64,000 bases of DNA from Cyrtodaria siliqua (lineage: Eukaryota; Mollusca; Bivalvia; Adapedonta; Hiatellidae), in contig JAWPHD010001277.1 in NCBI GenBank assembly GCA_037043455.1, forward strand, positions 124,001 through 188,000, read 5' to 3'. The translations under genes and the position numbers were made by a program. Position 1 is the stretch's first letter; each line of letters opens with the position of its first letter. The notes under the pieces were generated by a model. It was not told where the DNA came from and did not search any database. It saw only the letters and a program-made list of their open reading frames with translations. Below are positions 58,220-64,000 of this stretch, piece by piece.

Positions 58220-58470
58220 TTTCCGAATCAAAAATGAATGTCCTTATACTGAAGCAGTTTCCGAATGATAAATCGACTAAATTCTCGTTTGCCGAAAAAC
58301 TATGTAATGTTCGAATATTGTCCGCGGAAGATATTCCGAAATCCCACAAATATTCCGAAAAATGTATGGTTTTCCGAATTCGGACTTTTTTCCCGAACAT
58401 TTCATGCAATTTCCGATACATTTCCACGGAAATCTTCGGAATTCCGATTCGGACATCGGACATTCTAAAG
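58220..58470. repeat. Cluster of CCGAA / TTCGG motifs
   Basis: At least nine TTCCGAA-like motifs in 250 bp, in both orientations (for example TTTTCCGAATTCGGAC). Overlapping open frames on both strands are by-products of this composition. Confidence 0.6.
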
Positions 58471-59115
58471 ACGGGTAGGTGCATTCAATAACGGTGGCTA
58501 TACTTGTATATATGCCGATGAGTATACGTGGTATTGCAGAACACGTATACATTGCTACACATCATAATTAGAGCGAGGCTCACATACATTTACTAGATAA
58601 TGATTTGTGTGTGTACTGATAATTGTATAAGATTGCTGTGTTCATGAACCGAAATCTAAAAGTATGTATTATTACAGCCTAAGACTCCCGGAGTAGAGCT
58701 AAGCCTTCAGGGTGTGTAGGCCCTCTAGGTGATTCAGCGTAACAAGCGGTGGAGACGGTCCCCATACCTGGACAATAGTGAGGTTCTCATAGGAGCAACA
58801 ACCCCCGGGACACGTGGTGGGCCCGTCATCAGACCTCGCTGGAGGAACGTTACCCCACAACCTCGATGGAGGTAAATCATCGCGTCATCATTTTCATCGA
58901 GTCATCAACCCTTATAGAAGGCTTTGATGACCATCACCGATCACTGCAGTCGCGCATCATATTCATGAGCTCTCATGCATCATTCTTTGTAACGTTTGTG
59001 ATCATTAACATTGCAACAACACTTTAGTGTCATATATAGTCAGTCGACACATTCAGTATTTATGATACAGCTGTGTGTTATTCTACGATAAAATACAGCT
59101 GTTCCATTAATTCCC

Positions 59116-59238
59116 CGCGTATAAATCGCCGCGTTACATGACGTCACTTGGTAAATATACGTCACGAAGACAAACTCAACAGTAATTTTAATGAAATGTT
59201 AGTTACAACAAATTTGCCATGCTCCCAAACACCTTGCT

Positions 59239-59284
<46 letters not shown>

Positions 59285-59402
59285 CGTATAAAGCGCCGCG
59301 TTACATGACGTCACTTGGTAAATATACGTCACGAAGACAAACTCAACAGTAATTTTAATGAAATGTTAGTTACAACAAATTTGCCATGCTCCCAAACCTT
59401 GC

Positions 59403-59434
<32 letters not shown>
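59116..59434. repeat. Tandem duplication of a 167-bp unit ending in long poly-C
   Basis: Two copies of CGCGTATAAA ... GTTACATGACGTCACTTGGT ... CATGCTCCCAAAC are nearly identical. Each ends in a C homopolymer: 44 C at 59240-59283 and 30 C at 59405-59434. Poly-C length may be unreliable in the assembly. Confidence 0.9.
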
Positions 59435-59439
59435 ATATA

Positions 59440-60730
59440 ACATACATCTGTCTCTCTTCTTTGTGTATATGAAAGACTGTGGAGGTCGTGTTAGAATCAC
59501 CGATAAAACAAAGGTACATATTTATTATTTCTTAAACAATTGCAGAGACAGATTGTCTCAGAATTCCTAAACATGGTGTACAGTGTTGAATTTAAGTCAC
59601 AATGGTACAAAACAAAAGTCACACATTTCCATACCGGTATATGTACAACCGTTTAACAAACAACAGCAAAGAGTTTTTCGTAGTTTATGGCAACGGAAGC
59701 CCTAATACAGTAACACGTGAGTTATAAAGATGTTACAAATGTTACAGTCCTCAATTAGGCGACAAATTCTAGAGAGAGAAACGAATACGTTGAGAAACAA
59801 AGGCCCCATAAGAAGCATATCAGGGAACATTCCAGACTAAGTGGGGGAAATTACATTGTCAAAATGCAGATTATCTTTCTTGTCATAGGATTGCGTTTGA
59901 CGTCAACAGAACACGCATATTGAATTGAATTGGGTTTTAAGGCGCACCAACACATGAACGGTTATATGGCGCCTAACAGGAATGAACGTGCCGGCTCATC
60001 CTCCATTTACATCAAGATACAATATGGAGAATGGGCCTAGAACCTTCTTACCTGCAGAACTACAGAGTTGCTGCAAATTCTATAGTAATTACGATCGAGC
60101 CACGTTTCCACGTTTGCATACGTGGTGTCATGAGAAAGACCTTGAATAAGCATGATAAAAAATAAATATGAAGGTGGTGGGGGGAGGTGATGGCGTCCTA
60201 CCCCTCTGCATGTGGCGGTGTGTTTGTGAGATTGCAGTGGTTGTAATCTACCCCAGCATATAAACTTGGTGACGTTAGGAATATCCAAGTACATGCAATG
60301 ATCTGCAAACTATTATTCTGACGACAACCAAAAACACAGTGAACTGTTCTCAGTAAGCCGAATGATTCTTCTTTTTGCGTACTCTACCATTGAACGGTAT
60401 CATATGGTATCATTTGGTATGGTCACGTATTTTAAATGCTCGTGACACATTTTAATTTTGCCTTTGTTTTGAAGTGTGTACATTCAAGTTTAGTTTGCAT
60501 AAAACATTACATACGACGCACAAACACAATAGCAAGTATGTACACAAAATATATATTCATGAGCAAAAGAAATTTAGACATTTTCAAAATGAATAACATA
60601 TATTTTATTAAACTTGGCCTCTTATTTAATATTAAAATAGTAATGTATGTTCCTTTCACCATGGACAATAATGAACGACCTCAGTTCTCTGTCAATACTT
60701 CACTCATTTTCGTTGATCATTTCCAAGATA
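59440..60730. other. No gene recognised
   Basis: AT-rich. 59930-60045 holds a GGCGCACCAACACATGAACG ... GGCGCC stretch that may be a SINE remnant. Open frames at 60037-60294 and 60436-60876 have no recognisable domain; the latter runs into a microsatellite. Confidence 0.45.
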
Positions 60731-60737
60731 TCCAAGT

Positions 60738-60842
60738 AATAATAATAATAATAATAATGATGATAATGATAATAATAATACTATTAATGACGATATTACA
60801 ACTACTACTACTACTACTACTACTAATAATAATAATAATATC
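60738..60842. repeat. Compound trinucleotide microsatellite
   Basis: (ATA)n/(ATG)n runs, then a (CTA)n run at about 60800-60822, then (ATA)n. Confidence 0.95.
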
Positions 60843-61821
60843 TTTATTTATCGAGGATAACATATTTGGTTTATAACCAGTCTGACACATTATGGTCCTC
60901 ATACAGAAACATATATATTTACAATATGTACACAAATGTGTTATATGGCATAAAACATGTCTAGAACTTTATAATATATTAAAAGAACACTTCACATTGA
61001 TTTCTTAGATGAATTAAAAGATGAGCTTTAAAATGTGATTAACTAATAGAGTAAACTACTAATATTTTTCAGTGGAAGAATAAACAAATATTGAAAAATA
61101 ATAGTTCAATTTCAATGATAAACCATGATATTTCACCATTTAAATTAATAGATTCTCCGTACTATGACAGACAGACAGACAGAATATTTATTACTATGTG
61201 ACAATGTTTGTTTGGAGTATCTATTGATATGCATACTTTACCATTACTGTTTCGCATTTTATCATAACATAGGATGACGTTTTCTGATGTTATTACACAT
61301 GTTTAATATCAGTATAAAACGGCGGACAAGCGTGATTTGATTTAATGGTGTTTTACATTATTTTTAGCACTGTAAGCACAGTTTTCCGCTACTATAGTAT
61401 AGGGGATAGAGAGAAAAAGAGATAGTGTTGTAGTATATGTATACAATAAAGGGAAGGCCATAATTGTATACGTTTTTACTAGTCCGTGCTTAAATTTCCT
61501 TAGCGATCGAGTTAATCCGAGCTTTGGCTGACCCAAAAAGCCTTTGTTTTTTCCTTTTATACAGCCAGATAAAAGATTAAAATCGTAAAAAGGGCTGATA
61601 AGTACACAGAAGGCTCGGATTACGATCGGGTAAGATCCTTTCTGCAACATTAGCTTATGCTTAGCCTATCTGGGATGTATCGTATTGACTCAAATAAAAC
61701 TTTTATATCTTCTTATCGCATTATCAATAAATACTTCAAAGTGCGAATAATATCATGTAATATTAAGTTTGACGACTTAAGACTCAAACGATTGCATAAT
61801 TGTGACGACAAGTGTTGAGGG

Positions 61822-62003
61822 TCTCCCAGGGGGTTTGGGGAACAAGGGAACATGATCATTTATTTTTGGAGAACAAGTGAACATTGTCTGTTATTGGTAC
61901 TATTGTTGGGGAACGACAAATATGTTTTGGGAACAAAGCAAAATATTTTTGAGGAACAAGGGAACATTGGATCATATTTGCATGGACCCCCTGGGAGGGC
62001 CCC
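61822..62003. mobile_element. Small TIR element with GGGAACAA repeats
   Basis: CTCCCAGGGGGTTTGGGG at the left is mirrored by CCCCCTGGGAGGGCC at the right. Inside are four to five GGGGAACAAG-type motifs spaced 30-45 bp. About 180 bp, non-coding. Confidence 0.55.
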
Positions 62004-62009
62004 AGTGTT

Positions 62010-64000
62010 CACTGTTAGCAAATACTATTAATAGCAGAAGTATTTAACATGTACACACTTTTCCTAATTGAAACTGTCAATGAAAGCATACAAGCTAATC
62101 CACTACGACACAATATAAGTGTTAGGTAAATATATAATATTATTTCACAGCTCTGTAAATCTAGCCAAGCTCTTGTTGTCTGTTTACCCATGTGACAATC
62201 CCAGAGTTGAAGTATTGTACTCAAACCAGAAAGAAAACTCTATACTATATTAGTTAAATACAAGAAAACTGTGATACACAGTATCACAGCGGCGTAAAAA
62301 TAATAGACTAATAGACGGTAATGGAATTGGGAATAATGAAGTAACAAGACATTTTAATGTTTAGAACAACAATTTTAATGAAACGAATGTGTATGTATGA
62401 AGTATGGTATCAAGAAATATGAGAAAATGGGAAAATGGATTTAACATTAGTCTATATACAGAAAATGTTGATGAACAAAGTGATGAACAAAGTGATCCCT
62501 ATATGCCTGCAATGCTACCACGCAACACAAAATGCAATCTATTTGTGTTTGACGACATTTATGCAACTAGAAATCTTGACAGTGTCTCCAAATAAAAAAA
62601 AATAAAAAACACCTGCAAGTGCAAAATTGAATATTAATAGCCTCACTCCTTTAAAGGCCTTATAGTGCCACGTGATGCATTTGTTTTAAAACTGTATTTT
62701 GAAAAAAGGGCCTACCTCAACAGAAATGCATCAACCAGAAACTTTTTGTGATATGCCAGAAGTAAAAAAATAATTAAACAACAACTGAGCCTCTGTTATT
62801 TTTTTATTTTTAATACTTATTTTTTCCATATTGATTTGTTTCCATATGCCATATGAGGCAAATATTTTTTCCCATATGGGACCCCTCCTAAATGGGCCTC
62901 AAAACTTAAGGAACACGTCATATTGTTCAGTTCAAATTCAAACAATCAAGTGGCCATGTCAGCTCTTACTTGGCACAGCCTAGGGAGCAGCCAGTCTCTG
63001 TTACCGTCTTTTACTTTATAAAGTGTGTGTTCGTGTTTTGTATATACATGTAGTGGAATAACCATGCAATGCCATGCAATGTCATAAAACATTTTTTTTA
63101 TTTGAAAATTTGGAATTATAAAATAAATTCAATCAGTTTTATCAATTAAACTGATCATTAATAATTTAATAATTATAATAATTATCATGAAGAAAAAAAC
63201 ATAATCTTTAAATAAAGCACTATTCTTAAAAACATTAATGCTGCAATATTTCTAGGTCGGACATGTTTTAATGCACACACGGTGGTTCCGTACTATATTA
63301 TCGTTCTAATGCATAAAGCTGGGAACCACATACGGCTAAATTCACCAGCTCGATCGCGGGTGAAATGGTCGGTCTGCATTAAAAATAAAATTGTACACTA
63401 GTCCAGTCATTTTTGACTGGGTCGCTATTTATTTCTATAAACAAGCTACAGGTTATAATAGCGTAAATGAGTCGTCATGCCCCTTCCATAGTAAAGTTAG
63501 AATGTCGACAACCTGATAAAAACTCAAACCTGATTAGAATTTACTTTATCATGTAAATAAACATGTCTGCTATTACACATCAACAAGGAAATAGGGGGTT
63601 TAATACCTTCTAAGAAACATTCAGCTGTATACTAACACTCGGTCAAAGCAATCGTGAATGCGGGTCAAAGGTCAAAGCTATTGTTTAACCCTTGCAATTT
63701 CGTACCCTGTCTACTTTCACTTCTGAAATTTATATCAAAAACTGTCAAAAGCATGATGAGCTCCCTTTTCAAATATCAGCAACATGTTTCAAAATACAGT
63801 TACAGCCAAAAAATAACAGGAAATTGCAATAAAAAAGTTTTTAAAGAAAAAAAAGATCAGCACTCTTTAATACAGAACTACTTTCGATGCATCAGGCGAG
63901 CACATCCGGCTGATTGAGTGAAAGAGAAATCAGCTCGTCGCGCACTTGGATCTCTATATACAAATACTTAAATGCAGGTGAAATATCATGTATATATACT
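62010..64000. other. No gene recognised to the right edge
   Basis: AT-rich with short open frames (for example 62404-62595 plus and 63654-63917 plus) lacking recognisable domains. These could be exons of an unseen gene, but nothing supports that here. Confidence 0.45.

Larger units (their letters stand above)
54858..58478. mobile_element. 3.6-kb insertion in LTR 2, unclassified
   Basis: It interrupts LTR homology after TATAACTC; about 125 bp of LTR sequence is also missing at the site. It contains a pair of about 55-bp direct repeats (CGGATTATTGTCTATCCGAG ... TTCTGTGCTATTAACACA) at about 54857 and 55978. Between them are tandem units with CGGTATCAACCCGAC, a C-rich tract (54967-54997) and an AT microsatellite (about 55459-55514). 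The right part has a cluster of CCGAA motifs (58220-58470). No transposase or RT frame is recognisable; it may be more than one insertion. Confidence 0.5.
54068..59072 (+). repeat. 3' LTR of element 2, split by two insertions and truncated
   Basis: It starts TGTTCAATAATTTTATATG after a purine-rich stretch (GTAGAGGGAGTACGGCAGGG) that may be the polypurine tract. LTR segments homologous to 5084-6360 lie at 54068-54315, 54605-54857 and 58479-59072. The last ~190 bp of the LTR seen in element 1 are missing. A TATA-like CTATAAAA is at 54220-54227. Confidence 0.8.

Noticed and set aside
58200..58552. Overlapping frames of 85-94 codons on both strands
   Set aside because: They arise from the CCGAA motif cluster and have no domain similarity.
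60436..60876. 146-codon frame
   Set aside because: Its C-terminal part is a translated trinucleotide microsatellite and the N-terminal part shows no known motif.

Overview
The window is eukaryotic, intron-bearing, AT-rich DNA, very probably from a bivalve mollusc (inference). The reasons are one spliced inhibitor-of-apoptosis (IAP) gene of a type expanded in bivalves, many dispersed elements with tandem cores of the kind known from bivalves (pearl-like elements), tRNA-derived SINEs with AAAC tails, and decayed invertebrate Ty3/gypsy elements. No bacterial-type operon, CRISPR array, rRNA gene or functional tRNA was seen. Only one convincing host gene is present.

Layout. 434-4170 (minus strand): three exons of an IAP with two BIR domains and the start of a UBA domain; it runs off the left edge, where a RING exon would be expected. 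Its intron between 549 and 1649 holds a minisatellite that appears to derive from the exon 2 splice-donor junction, split by a SINE. 5084-8470: a deleted Ty3/gypsy element with a 1.46 kb LTR, a tRNA-Leu primer-binding site, gag, and a fragment of RNase H. 9241-22080: dense non-autonomous elements: a TTAA-flanked MITE, Helitron/pearl-like elements with 13-bp 3' hairpins, and a CAGCG-ended element carrying a nested PIF/Harbinger-like MITE. 23040-26160: a tRNA-derived SINE, local tandem duplications and a 300-bp-unit repeat. 26429-30016: a large 24-bp minisatellite split by a 1.34 kb TIR element, followed by a LINE RT fragment. 33840-41100: tandem families and a 2.38 kb foldback element whose left arm carries a second Harbinger-like MITE.

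45323-49850: a second Ty3/gypsy element (gag-PR-RT-RH) interrupted by a SINE-like insertion and by a TTAA transposon inside a tandem duplication of RNase H. 49855-59072: a decayed, fuller copy of the first gypsy family. Its domain order is gag-PR-INT-RT-RH followed directly by the 3' LTR, so integrase lies upstream of reverse transcriptase. This is the unusual order known from Gmr1-like Ty3/gypsy elements. Its 3' LTR is itself split by a small TIR element and a 3.6 kb insertion. 59100-64000: a duplicated unit with long poly-C tracts, microsatellites, a small TIR element, and otherwise nothing recognisable.

Nearly all other open frames are shadows of repeats. The mobile elements carry frameshifts, stops, deletions and nested insertions, so the window reads as a layered history of transposition around one host gene. 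All calls were made by eye; no alignment or database search was run.
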